From: an uncultured Clostridia bacterium
GTDB taxonomy: Bacteria > Bacillota > Clostridia > Oscillospirales > Ruminococcaceae
DNA: 64,000 nt
Direction of reading: 5' to 3'
Assembly: GCA_944386805.1 (NCBI GenBank)
Contig: CALXCO010000010.1
Location: 1 to 64,000, forward strand
Under the pieces are notes generated by a model, which saw only the letters and a program-made list of their open reading frames with translations, had not been told where the DNA came from and did not search any database. Each line of letters opens with the position of its first letter. Position 1 is the stretch's first letter. The position numbers were made by a program, and so were the translations under genes. Positions 37,894 to 45,400 of this stretch are shown here, piece after piece.

Positions 37894-37944
37894 AATAACC
37901 GTTCCGCGGAACTTCAGAAAACACTGAGACGCGGTAAACAAAAT

Positions 37945-38021
37945 GGCGGTATAGCTCAGTTGGCTAGAGCATTCGGTTCATACCCGAAGTGTCACCGGTT
38001 CGAATCCAGTTACCGCTACCA
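37945..38021 (+). tRNA. tRNA-Met(CAT), elongator type
   Basis: Full cloverleaf of 77 bases with encoded CCA. Acceptor stem GGCGGTA/TACCGCT (G1-U72 wobble, as in Bacillus elongator tRNA-Met), D stem GCTC/GAGC, anticodon stem TTCGG/CCGAA with loop TTCATAC, and T loop TTCGAAT. The anticodon stem lacks the three G-C pairs of the initiator. One T-stem pair is mismatched (C51-A63, at 37996 and 38008). Confidence 0.93.
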
Positions 38022-38024
38022 TAT

Positions 38025-38099
38025 GGCCCGTTGGTCAAGAGGTTAAGACACGGCCCTTTCACGGCTGTAACGCGAGTTCGATTCTCGCACGGGTCACCA
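38025..38099 (+). tRNA. tRNA-Glu(TTC), copy 1
   Basis: 75 bases with encoded CCA. Acceptor GGCCCGT/ACGGGTC, anticodon loop CTTTCAC (anticodon TTC), T loop TTCGATT with a perfect GCGAG/CTCGC stem. Three bases after tRNA-Met. Confidence 0.96.
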
Positions 38100-38101
38100 A
38101 T

Positions 38102-38133
38102 AAAACCGAATGAAGTGATTCATCCGGTTTTTT
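38102..38133 (+). terminator. Terminator after tRNA-Glu copy 1
   Basis: AACCGAATGAA, loop GTGA, TTCATCCGGTT with one mismatch, then TTTTG-TTTTG. Possibly leaky, since copy 2 downstream has no evident promoter of its own. Confidence 0.7.
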
Positions 38134-38135
38134 GT

Positions 38136-38212
38136 TTTGTATAATAAGTATTGGCTGAGCACCTGATTCTTGCCGGATGTGTCCATTGGTTTGAATTCAG
38201 TTGCCGTTGCCA
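38136..38212 (+). pseudogene. Decayed tRNA-Met copy
   Basis: This stretch aligns with tRNA-Met at a constant 191-base offset. The TTGGCT of the D loop and the 3' part (TTGGTTTGAATTCAGTTGCCGTTGCCA, here cited only as the T-arm and acceptor region 38186-38212) are recognisable. The acceptor 5' strand, D stem and anticodon stem are broken and the CAT anticodon has become CTT. It cannot fold as a tRNA. Confidence 0.8.
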
Positions 38213-38215
38213 AAT

Positions 38216-38290
38216 GGCCCGTTGGTCAAGAGGTTAAGACACGGCCCTTTCACGGCTGTAACGCGAGTTCGATTCTCGCACGGGTCACCA
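38216..38290 (+). tRNA. tRNA-Glu(TTC), copy 2
   Basis: Identical over all 75 bases to copy 1, with encoded CCA. It follows the decayed tRNA-Met at the same three-base spacing as in unit 1. Expression probably depends on readthrough from the upstream tRNA promoter. Confidence 0.96.
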
Positions 38291-38292
38291 AT

Positions 38293-38326
38293 TAAAACCG
38301 GATGAAGTAATTCGTCCGGTTTTTTC
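38293..38326 (+). terminator. Terminator after tRNA-Glu copy 2
   Basis: AACCGGATGAA, loop GTAA, TTCGTCCGGTT then TTTTT; a better-paired version of the unit 1 hairpin. Confidence 0.85.
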
Positions 38327-38337
38327 TATGCTGTGAA

Positions 38338-38366
38338 TTGACAATCCCCAAACCAAATGGTATGAT
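38338..38366 (+). promoter_or_regulatory. Predicted promoter of the paralogous membrane-protein pair
   Basis: TTGACA, 17 bases, TATGAT, 49 bases before the GTG start at 38415, in very A+T-rich DNA. Confidence 0.7.
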
Positions 38367-38414
38367 TTCTATATAGTAAATAAATATATATCAATTGGGT
38401 AAAGGGGAGGTTTT

Positions 38415-38975
38415 GTGCGTAAAAAAATTCCCTTATGGTTTTGTTTGGCAATAATCGTATCGATTGTAATAAGTCTTTTTGTGATTTACTGGAATCGTAA
38501 CTTGAGAAATCCCGAAGACATTACTTCTGTGGAATATTGCGAAGATGTTATTCGCCAGTCTTATGGTCCGGATACCGAACAGGCTGAACTGTTTTATCTG
38601 AAAGGCAGCGCAGAGGATATTATTGATTTTGAGAACAGTTTTTATTTATATTCTTTTGACGAAAAACCAATTGCGATTTTTTATCAGTTCAAACCGATTG
38701 GATACGCCATATACGATTTTAGAAAAGGATATGTGAAAGAATGTAATCCCGAAATCAATCATCCCTTTTACACAGATCCTGAAAAGAGATATTATCATGA
38801 TGGAGACTGCGGCTATTATGAAAAAACAGAAGAAGGTTTTCGTAATCTGGCAGTAGGGACGCTTAAATCTGCAGGAAAAAGTATATCTTTACGTTTTAAA
38901 ATTCTAAAAATATTCGTAATCGTTGCGGTACTTATAATGGTTATTCTTGTGCTGCGAAAGAAGCGGTCTGCATGA
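38415..38975 (+). CDS. Membrane protein of unknown function, first of a tandem paralogous pair
   Basis: 186 residues with an N-terminal membrane helix (about 6-25, WFCLAIIVSIVISLFVIYW) and a second helix at the C-terminus (about 165-182) followed by RKKR. The ~135-residue part between them is probably outside the cell. It contains SVEYCEDVIRQSYG and SFYLYSFDEKPIAIFYQFKPIGYAIYDF, a strand-rich pattern vaguely like the prodomains of secreted cysteine proteases. No protease domain is present. GTG start behind AAAGGGGAGG. The DNA is much richer in A+T than its neighbours, suggesting recent acquisition. The stop overlaps the next start (ATGA). Confidence 0.7.
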   Translation: MRKKIPLWFCLAIIVSIVISLFVIYWNRNLRNPEDITSVEYCEDVIRQSYGPDTEQAELFYLKGSAEDIIDFENSFYLYSFDEKPIAIFYQFKPIGYAIYDFRKGYVKECNPEINHPFYTDPEKRYYHDGDCGYYEKTEEGFRNLAVGTLKSAGKSISLRFKILKIFVIVAVLIMVILVLRKKRSA

Positions 38976-39442
38976 TGAAGAAAACTGTTTCGTTGTTATG
39001 CTGCCTGACAATTATGATGTCCATTGCTTTGGCTGTTTTGGCAATGGAAATAAATTGTCTTATTGGAGAAAGTCCCCCTAGATACTTTCCGAACAAAATA
39101 TCTTCCTGTGAATATTGTGAAAATGTGCTCCATCAGGTTTATGGAACTGATCTAAGTGCTGATGAAACCAATAATAGTATAAACAACACGATCGACCTGG
39201 AAAAAAGTTTTTACCTGTATAATTTTGATGATGAACCAGTTGCTATTTTCTACAAATTGAAGCCTGTAGGGTACGCCATATATGATTATTCCGGCGAGTA
39301 TGTCAGGCAGTATTCAACAGATTATGATTCTGATGTATTTACCGATTGCAATGAAACTTATTACTATAATGGTCCCTTTAATTACTACATAAAAACCGAA
39401 GATGGATTTTATAATTTATGGACAGGACAAATTGATTTTTGA
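38972..39442 (+). CDS. Secreted or membrane-anchored protein of unknown function, second of the pair
   Basis: 156 residues, a diverged paralogue of the gene before it: CEYCENVLHQVYG and SFYLYNFDDEPVAIFYKLKPVGYAIYDYSGEYV align position by position. It has an N-terminal signal-like helix (VSLLCCLTIMMSIALAVLA), cut-site-like AMEINC, and no C-terminal helix; the sequence stops after the conserved core. A lipoprotein-type cysteine is not convincing. The start overlaps the upstream stop by ATGA. Both genes share one promoter and one terminator. Function unknown. Confidence 0.68.
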   Translation: MMKKTVSLLCCLTIMMSIALAVLAMEINCLIGESPPRYFPNKISSCEYCENVLHQVYGTDLSADETNNSINNTIDLEKSFYLYNFDDEPVAIFYKLKPVGYAIYDYSGEYVRQYSTDYDSDVFTDCNETYYYNGPFNYYIKTEDGFYNLWTGQIDF

Positions 39443-39501
39443 AAATTATTTGTATTTTTGGGATTTCCAAGTGCCTTAAATGGAGGATTATATGAACGAT
39501 T

Positions 39502-39531
39502 AAAAAGACGGGAAAAACACCCGTCTTTTTT
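39502..39531 (+). terminator. Rho-independent terminator after the paralogous pair
   Basis: AAAAAGACGGG, 7-base loop, CCCGTCTTTTTT; perfect 11-bp stem 60 bases after the stop, A-rich on the other side so possibly bidirectional. Confidence 0.88.
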
Positions 39532-39533
39532 CG

Positions 39534-39561
39534 TTGCTTTTTGCACACTGTCTGGTATAAT
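39534..39561 (+). promoter_or_regulatory. Possible murL-murD2 promoter
   Basis: TTGCTT, 16 bases, TATAAT, with a second overlapping TATAAT five bases later. The start codon is 65 bases downstream. Confidence 0.4.
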
Positions 39562-39625
39562 ATAATACAGATGGACAACTCCGCCTACTGGGTGAATCTG
39601 TTGGCGGAAGAGGAGGTAAACAGAA

Positions 39626-41059
39626 ATGGAGAATAATCTGTCCGCTATGCGGTCGATTGATAAGTATACTCTTTTCAGAGAAAAGTATCCCGTATTTTAT
39701 TATCGTGGTTTTGATATTGAGGCTACTCAGGAGGAAATCCTTCTGACTTTTCGTTTTAGCGTACCGGGGTTGGCTGATTTTGCGCCCCAGTGGACATTGC
39801 CTAAACCGCAAAACCCGATCTGTGATATCCATGGCGGTATCTTCAGACGGCTGGTGTTTTCGTTGGGACTGGTCGAACTGATCAGCTATTGGAAGATTGC
39901 CTGCCCGCCTAAAGTTATGATCGAATGCGGAAAGATCGGCAAAGAACAGGTGATGTGGTGGAAACAGCAGTATTTGTCTGGTCTTGGCGAGTTTTTCTAT
40001 CGCAATGACATTCCGGTTTCGTTTGACGATTTTATGGAGATCGAAAGTGAGGGCGAAGATTTTACACAACCCTGTTTGGATGAACAGCTGTCGTTGAACG
40101 GCTGTCTGATTCCGGTCGGCGGTGGAAAAGATTCAATTGTAACGTTGACCCTTTTGGAGAACATGCGGCAGGACAGCTACTGTTATGTGATGAACAGCCG
40201 TGGAGCAACTGATGACTCTGCGCTGACCGCTGGGTATCGTCCGGATCAGATTCTGGCAATCCATCGGACACTGGACCAGAATATGCTGGACCTCAACCGT
40301 CAGGGATACCTCAACGGGCATACACCGTTTTCTGCTCTGGTCGCCTTTTCCGGGGTCATGATGGCGGTGCTGTACGGAAAGGAATATGTTGTCCTTTCCA
40401 ATGAATCGAGTGCCAATGAATCGACGGTACAGGGCAGCAATGTCAACCATCAGTATTCCAAGAGCTTTCAGTTTGAGGAGGATTTCGACCGTTATGTCCG
40501 GGAATATATCGGGTGTCCGGTCCATTATTTCAGCCTGCTGCGTCCGTGGAGTGAATTTCAGATCGCGGCGTACTTTTCCAGCCTGAAACAGTTCCACCCG
40601 GTGTTCCGCAGCTGCAATGCCGGTTCCAAAACGAATTCCTGGTGTGGAAAATGCGCGAAGTGCCTGTTTGTGGCACTGATTCTGACGCCGTTTTTGGATG
40701 ACGGCGCAATTACGGAAATTTTTGGACGGGAGATTCTGGAAGATGAGAGTCTCGTCCCGATTTTGCGGGAACTTTGCGGTGAGACACCCGAAAAGCCGTT
40801 TGAATGTGTCGGAAGCCGGGAGGAAATTTCCGCCGCAATGGTGCTGGGAATCCAGCGGAGAAACCAGAAGGGACAGCCTTTGCCGGCTCTGCTGCGGTAT
40901 TTTATGACGACAGCGGCTTTTTCTGCCGCACAGCAGCAACCGGTCCGTTATTTTGATTATTATCAGCAGCAAAATCTGCTGCCGCCCGCGTTTGCGGAGA
41001 GGATGCGCAAAGAAACCAAGGCACTTAAAGAACGATTTGCGAGGTATTTTTCATGCTGA
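39626..41059 (+). CDS. murL: UDP-MurNAc-L-Ala-L-Glu epimerase MurL
   Basis: Predicted ATP-dependent enzyme that epimerises the terminal L-Glu of UDP-MurNAc-L-Ala-L-Glu to D-Glu, as shown for Xanthomonas MurL. 477 residues. Features that fit the family: the N-terminal region with YYRGFDIEATQEEILLTFRF, SYWKIACPPKVMIECG, the GLGEFFYRND block near 120, the PP-loop PVGGGKDSIVTL near 163, a SNESSANEST segment near 255 and a Cys cluster CGKCAKCLF near 345. ATG at 39626 with AGAGGAGG upstream. It overlaps murD2 by seven bases, the same partner as in the characterised pathway. The function is inferred from motif memory and context. Confidence 0.78.
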   Translation: MENNLSAMRSIDKYTLFREKYPVFYYRGFDIEATQEEILLTFRFSVPGLADFAPQWTLPKPQNPICDIHGGIFRRLVFSLGLVELISYWKIACPPKVMIECGKIGKEQVMWWKQQYLSGLGEFFYRNDIPVSFDDFMEIESEGEDFTQPCLDEQLSLNGCLIPVGGGKDSIVTLTLLENMRQDSYCYVMNSRGATDDSALTAGYRPDQILAIHRTLDQNMLDLNRQGYLNGHTPFSALVAFSGVMMAVLYGKEYVVLSNESSANESTVQGSNVNHQYSKSFQFEEDFDRYVREYIGCPVHYFSLLRPWSEFQIAAYFSSLKQFHPVFRSCNAGSKTNSWCGKCAKCLFVALILTPFLDDGAITEIFGREILEDESLVPILRELCGETPEKPFECVGSREEISAAMVLGIQRRNQKGQPLPALLRYFMTTAAFSAAQQQPVRYFDYYQQQNLLPPAFAERMRKETKALKERFARYFSC

Positions 41060-42450
41060 ATACAAATAGAGATCAATCGGTAAAAACGGAAATTGCAGAG
41101 AATCTGCTGCCGCTGTATCATGTCATGCAGCCGATGGAGGGAAAGAATGTCCTGATTCTGGGGTATGGCCGGGAAGGACAGGCAACGCTCCACATGCTGC
41201 AAAAACTGGTTCCCGGCGCAAAGCTGACGGTCGCAGACATCCGGGAGCAGCAACTCCCGGAAGGTGTCCACGGTGTATTTGGAGATGGCTATCAGGATGG
41301 ACTGACGGCATACGACGTTGTAATCAAGTCACCTGGGATTGTCCTTGCCGATAAATCTGTCGCTGTACTGGAGCGGGTCACTTCTCAGACCGAGCTGTTT
41401 TTGCGCGCTTACCGCAAACAGGTGATCGGAATCACCGGCACTAAGGGCAAAAGTACAACTACTGCTCTGACCTGGCATATTCTCAAAAGCGTTCGTCCGG
41501 ATACGTTGTTGATGGGAAATATCGGTATTCCCGCATTTTTGCAGGCAGAGGCGATTGGTCCGGATACGTTGATTGTCTACGAACTGTCCTGCCATCAGCT
41601 GGAATATACGCATGTTTCGCCTCATGTTGCGGTATTGCTTAACCTGTTTGAGGAACACCTCGATCATTATGGCACCAAAGAGGCGTATTTTAACGCCAAA
41701 CGGAATATTTGCCGTTTCCAGAACGAGGATGACCTTTATTTCTGCAACCTTCTGCAAAAAGACGATGTCCCTGATGCCAAAGCAAAACGTATTACAATGC
41801 AGCAGGCACCGGACGCCAAAGCAGACCTTTCCGTCGTTGGACGGGAAGTCCGAATAGACGGACATGTTCTGCCACTGCCGGAAGGCTGCACCCGCCTGGC
41901 TGGCGAACACAACCTGTATAATATTGGCGTGGCGTATGGAATATGCCGTCAGTTCGGCGTGACAGATGACCAGTTTATGGCAGCACTTGCGGACTTTGAA
42001 CCGCTTCCGCACCGTTTACAGCGGGTCGGAACATTTGAGGGTGTGACCTATTATGATGACTCGATTTCGACTGCCTGTGAGACGGCAATTGGCGCAATGA
42101 AGGCACTTGCATCGGAAGGTGTCGGAAGTATTCTGTTGGGCGGCATGGACCGCGGAATTGACTATAGCAGTCTGGTAGATTTTCTGATGCAGGCGCCGGC
42201 GGATAATCCGTCCTATTTGATTCTGATGCCTGATTCGGGGATGCGGGTCGGTGAAATGCTGAAAGAAAGAGGATTCGACCAAAACCGTCTGATTTTTACC
42301 GACGGGCTTAAACAGGCGGTCCAAAAGGCCAAACAGGTTACCCCAAAAGGAAAGGTCTGTCTGCTGTCACCGGCAGCTGCAAGCTACGGCTTTTTCAAGA
42401 ACTTTGAGGAGCGGGGCGAGTTTTTCCAGAAGTATGTGATGGAAAAATAA
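41053..42450 (+). CDS. murD2: UDP-N-acetylmuramoyl-L-alanine:L-glutamate ligase (MurD2)
   Basis: Mur ligase of 465 residues that adds glutamate to UDP-MurNAc-L-Ala. N-terminal Rossmann-like domain LILGYGREGQATL, ATP-binding loop GITGTKGKSTTTAL near residue 128, central ELSCHQLEYT and NLFEEHLDHYGTKEAYFNAK (with the lysine equivalent to the carbamylated one), and a C-terminal domain with DDSISTACETAIGAM and LLGGMDRGIDYS. The coupling to murL indicates the MurD2 branch, which uses L-Glu, rather than classical D-Glu-adding MurD. That choice is context-based. The start codon lies inside the end of murL. Confidence 0.85.
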   Translation: MLNTNRDQSVKTEIAENLLPLYHVMQPMEGKNVLILGYGREGQATLHMLQKLVPGAKLTVADIREQQLPEGVHGVFGDGYQDGLTAYDVVIKSPGIVLADKSVAVLERVTSQTELFLRAYRKQVIGITGTKGKSTTTALTWHILKSVRPDTLLMGNIGIPAFLQAEAIGPDTLIVYELSCHQLEYTHVSPHVAVLLNLFEEHLDHYGTKEAYFNAKRNICRFQNEDDLYFCNLLQKDDVPDAKAKRITMQQAPDAKADLSVVGREVRIDGHVLPLPEGCTRLAGEHNLYNIGVAYGICRQFGVTDDQFMAALADFEPLPHRLQRVGTFEGVTYYDDSISTACETAIGAMKALASEGVGSILLGGMDRGIDYSSLVDFLMQAPADNPSYLILMPDSGMRVGEMLKERGFDQNRLIFTDGLKQAVQKAKQVTPKGKVCLLSPAAASYGFFKNFEERGEFFQKYVMEK

Positions 42451-42612
42451 ATGGGATGGATTGCGCTGTCAGGGTATATCTCGACTTTTTGGGACATATA
42501 CTTTTATCGGATGGCAGTGGGAAACTGAAAAATCAATCCCATACAAAGTATCAAAAAACCGCTGTGGAAACAGCTGTAAAATCGGATATTCGGCGAAAAT
42601 CACAAAGATTGC

Positions 42613-42641
42613 TTGACAAATTTGACGGTAACGGCTAAAAT
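42613..42641 (+). promoter_or_regulatory. Predicted promoter of the ribonuclease J gene
   Basis: Consensus TTGACA, 17 bases, TAAAAT. Bases 42451-42612 before it hold the end of the murD2 transcript; only a short GCTGT-GGAA-ACAGC hairpin without a T tract was seen there. Confidence 0.7.
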
Positions 42642-42648
42642 TAGAATA

Positions 42649-43039
42649 TCTTATTTGTTCGGATAATAGTTTCTGCAAAGTAGGAAGAATAGGCTCCTGC
42701 AGGTTTTCGAGTGGTCGCTGACGGATTATGGACCGCCCGGACGGGAGCAAAGACAGGTCTTGCCCGATAATGGGAGATGGCCTTGTATTGGTGTATCTGT
42801 TTTGCGGAAAGTCCCGCTGTTTAGATGGCTGTGCCGGTTACAGGAATGAAGTCAGAGGGTCAGAAAAGGACTGGAAGACTGGCAACGGATTTTTGCCGTC
42901 GGGGATAGGCACAAATAGGGAGCTTTGCCGGAAAAGAAGTGGTGGTAAAGCGGAGAGAATGGAATCTGGCAGCATCAGTCTGCCACAGACGCGGTACGAA
43001 GAAAGTCTTCGGCCGGTACGGAAAGAGAAGGTATCAAGA
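42649..43039 (+). other. About 390-base structured 5' leader of the ribonuclease J gene
   Basis: The leader is G-rich with several local hairpins: CTGCA..TGCAG enclosing GGA/TCC (about 42673-42703), CGGGAGCAAAGA/TCTTGCCCG (about 42742-42767), and ACGG/CCGT near 42890. A frame in phase with the gene is open from an ATG at 42728, but it has no Shine-Dalgarno sequence and translates to a Gly/Arg/Cys-rich product that looks non-coding. No known riboswitch, T-box or RNase P RNA signature is recognised. Confidence 0.4.
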
Positions 43040-45109
43040 GTGGCAAATACGCAGAATAAAAAAGTAATCGATGCAATTTTGTCTTCATCCGGCGCGGAAG
43101 CCTCTGCGTCAAAACCCAGAACGACCCGTCGTTCCCGTCGGGTGAAGGGATTCGGACAGAAACCGTCCACACAGGGCAGCTCACTTCCTGAGCTGGTCAT
43201 GAGTGCCGCAGATGTCGCGGCACTGGAAGCAGAGAGTGAAAAGAAACCGGCAGAGCGCCGTCGTTCCCGCAGAGTCAGCAGCCGCACCCGGACATCGGGT
43301 TCGAGACGTGGAGTCAGTGTGGTCGATGTAGAAAAAGACGGGATTCAGAAAGAGGTGCTGACTCCTGAGGCGGATTATGATCTGATTACCCCGCCGCCCC
43401 AGCGCAGCCGCCGCAGAAACTACGCCAAAACAAGCGAAGGTAAGAAACCGACTCTTCGGATTATCCCGCTTGGCGGCCTGAATGAGATCGGCAAAAACCT
43501 GACGGTTTATGAATACGGACGCGATATCCTGATCGTTGACTGCGGTATGGGATTCCCGGATGCTGATATGCTGGGCGTTGACCTGGTCATTCCGGACTTC
43601 ACCTATCTGGAAAAGAATAAGGAAAAAATTCGCGGCATTGTCATTACCCACGGCCATGAGGATCATATCGGTTCGATTCCCTATTTCCTCAAGAAATTTG
43701 GGGTAGATATCCCGATTTATGGTGCACGGCTGACGCTGGGCCTGATCGATGGCAAACTGAAAGAACATGGCCTGTCGGGTAAGGCAAAACTGATTCGGTT
43801 TATGCCGGGTGATGTGATTAAACTGGGTGCTTTTACAGTTGAGGCAATTCACGTCAATCACTCGATTCCTGACGCGATGGCGTTTGCGATTACAACACCT
43901 GCCGGTGTTGTCGTGCATACGGGTGACTTTAAGGTTGACTACACTCCGATTGAAGGCAAGATGATTGACCTTGCACGGTTTGCAGAGCTGGGCAAACAGG
44001 GCGTTCTCTGTCTGCTGTCAGAGTCCACCAACGCCGAGCGTCCCGGTTATACCGATTCGGAACGCAATGTCGGCCGGACACTGAGTGCACTGTTCCAGCA
44101 GGCCGGTGACCGCCGGATTATTATCGCGACCTTCTCTTCGAATATTCATCGGATTCAGCAGATTGTCAATCTTGCGGCTGCTCATGACCGAAAGGTTGCC
44201 GTTTCCGGGCGGAGTATGGTCAATGTCGTGACGACTGCAATCGAGCTGGGCTATCTGAACGTTCCGAAAGATATTCTGATTGATGCCGACCGGATTGGCC
44301 ATTATACCGCGGACCGGCTGGTTATTATCACGACCGGCAGCCAGGGTGAGCCGATGTCGGCTCTGTCCCGTATGGCGGCGGGTGAGCACCGCAAGATTCA
44401 GGTTACACCAGGCGACTTTATCATTATTTCTGCCAACCCAATTCCCGGCAATGAAAAGCATGTCACACGGGTTATCAATGATCTGCTCAAATTGGGTGCC
44501 GAAGTCATCAGCAAATCGATGTATGAAGTGCACGTTTCAGGCCATGCCTGCCAGAATGAGCTGAAACTGCTGATGAGCCTTGTCAAGCCGAAATTCTTTG
44601 TCCCGATTCACGGCGAATATAAACACCTGTCTGAACATGCGTCTCTGGCGAGATCGATGGGCATTGATCCCGATCATATCCTGCTGGCAGATCTGGGCCA
44701 GGTTATCGAGCTGACGCCGGATTCGATGCAGCTGACCGGGACGGTTGAAGCCGGACGGGTATTTGTCGATGGATACGGAGTTGGCGACGTCGGAAGCGTC
44801 GTCCTGCGTGACCGCAAACATCTGGCACAGGACGGCCTGATTATTGTGGTCGTCACGATTGAAAATGAGTCCGGCGCAGTGGTTGCAGGACCGGACATTG
44901 TTTCCCGCGGCTTTGTTTATGTCCGCGAGTCGGAAGAACTGATGGAAACTGCGCGGCAGCTGGTCAAGGAAACGCTGAACGAATGTCAGCAGAAGGAAAT
45001 CCGTGAATGGAGCGCAATTAAAATCCGTATTAAGGATTCGCTGTCTTCGTTTATTTATAAGAAGACCCGCCGTGACCCGATGATTCTGCCAATTATCATG
45101 GAAATCTGA
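43040..45109 (+). CDS. rnj: Ribonuclease J with long basic N-terminal extension
   Basis: 5'-3' exonuclease/endonuclease central to mRNA decay. 689 residues from the GTG at 43040, which has AGAAGG eight bases upstream. Residues ~1-138 are a disordered Arg/Ser-rich extension (TTRRSRRVKGFG, ERRRSRRVSSRTRT, PPPQRSRRRNY) absent from Bacillus RNase J1 (about 555 residues). The metallo-beta-lactamase/beta-CASP core starts at LRIIPLGGLNEIGKN near 139, with the metal motif THGHEDHIG near 202, HTGDFK near 295, and SGHACQNELK and PIHGEYKHL later. The C-terminal domain ends TRRDPMILPIIMEI. The exact start is less certain than the core. Confidence 0.92.
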   Translation: MANTQNKKVIDAILSSSGAEASASKPRTTRRSRRVKGFGQKPSTQGSSLPELVMSAADVAALEAESEKKPAERRRSRRVSSRTRTSGSRRGVSVVDVEKDGIQKEVLTPEADYDLITPPPQRSRRRNYAKTSEGKKPTLRIIPLGGLNEIGKNLTVYEYGRDILIVDCGMGFPDADMLGVDLVIPDFTYLEKNKEKIRGIVITHGHEDHIGSIPYFLKKFGVDIPIYGARLTLGLIDGKLKEHGLSGKAKLIRFMPGDVIKLGAFTVEAIHVNHSIPDAMAFAITTPAGVVVHTGDFKVDYTPIEGKMIDLARFAELGKQGVLCLLSESTNAERPGYTDSERNVGRTLSALFQQAGDRRIIIATFSSNIHRIQQIVNLAAAHDRKVAVSGRSMVNVVTTAIELGYLNVPKDILIDADRIGHYTADRLVIITTGSQGEPMSALSRMAAGEHRKIQVTPGDFIIISANPIPGNEKHVTRVINDLLKLGAEVISKSMYEVHVSGHACQNELKLLMSLVKPKFFVPIHGEYKHLSEHASLARSMGIDPDHILLADLGQVIELTPDSMQLTGTVEAGRVFVDGYGVGDVGSVVLRDRKHLAQDGLIIVVVTIENESGAVVAGPDIVSRGFVYVRESEELMETARQLVKETLNECQQKEIREWSAIKIRIKDSLSSFIYKKTRRDPMILPIIMEI

Positions 45110-45121
45110 GTATCATACTGG

Positions 45122-45148
45122 AGCCTGTCCTTTGGGGCAGGCTTTTTG
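45122..45148 (+). terminator. Rho-independent terminator after ribonuclease J
   Basis: AGCCTGTCC, loop TTTG, GGGCAGGCT then TTTT; 9-bp stem with one G-U pair, 12 bases after the stop. Confidence 0.9.
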
Positions 45149-45209
45149 GTTGTAATCAGGAGAGAGGCATCTTTTTGCCCGGATACAACCGCCAAAATGC
45201 CGGATATCG

Positions 45210-45238
45210 TTGACAAACGCAGGGGTTTGCGATAAAAT
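45210..45238 (+). promoter_or_regulatory. Predicted promoter of gdpP-rplI-dnaB
   Basis: TTGACA, 17 bases, TAAAAT. It starts a leader of about 160 bases. Confidence 0.7.
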
Positions 45239-45400
45239 TATCCTGTTAAGCTGAGGTAGTCTTACTACCTGATATATTACTTTTCGTTATTGCAATGTTA
45301 TTTTATACGAAACGTATAGTATCCAGCCAACAGCGTCAACGAAATAATTGGTTCTGTTTATCATAGCCTGTTTCGTATGCAATGAGGGGAGGGACGTGCG
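45239..45400 (+). other. Structured gdpP leader with inverted repeats
   Basis: Contains AGGTAGT-CTT-ACTACCT (45254-45270), TATACG-AAA-CGTATA (45304-45318), and a longer-range 9-bp pair ATACGAAAC (45305-45313) with GTTTCGTAT (45370-45378). The last pair is mutually exclusive with the second hairpin. No T tract follows, so the structures are not terminators in an obvious sense. Confidence 0.5.

Larger units (their letters stand above)
37945..38326 (+). repeat. Tandem duplication of a 191-bp tRNA-Met/tRNA-Glu/terminator unit
   Basis: Unit 1 is 37945-38135 and unit 2 is 38136-38326. The two tRNA-Glu copies are identical over 75 bases and start exactly 191 bases apart. The tRNA-Met copies align gaplessly in their 3' halves but have many transitions. 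Both units end in related hairpins. Confidence 0.85.

Noticed and set aside
42780..42830. GGAAAGTCC near 42810 as part of an RNase P RNA
   Set aside because: Resembles one conserved block of RNase P RNA by chance; the other conserved regions (for example ACAGAA with flanking P4 strand) are not found in the right order.
42728..43039. Upstream extension of ribonuclease J starting at ATG 42728
   Set aside because: In frame and open, but without a Shine-Dalgarno sequence and with Gly/Arg/Cys-rich non-protein-like composition; the stretch is better read as leader RNA.
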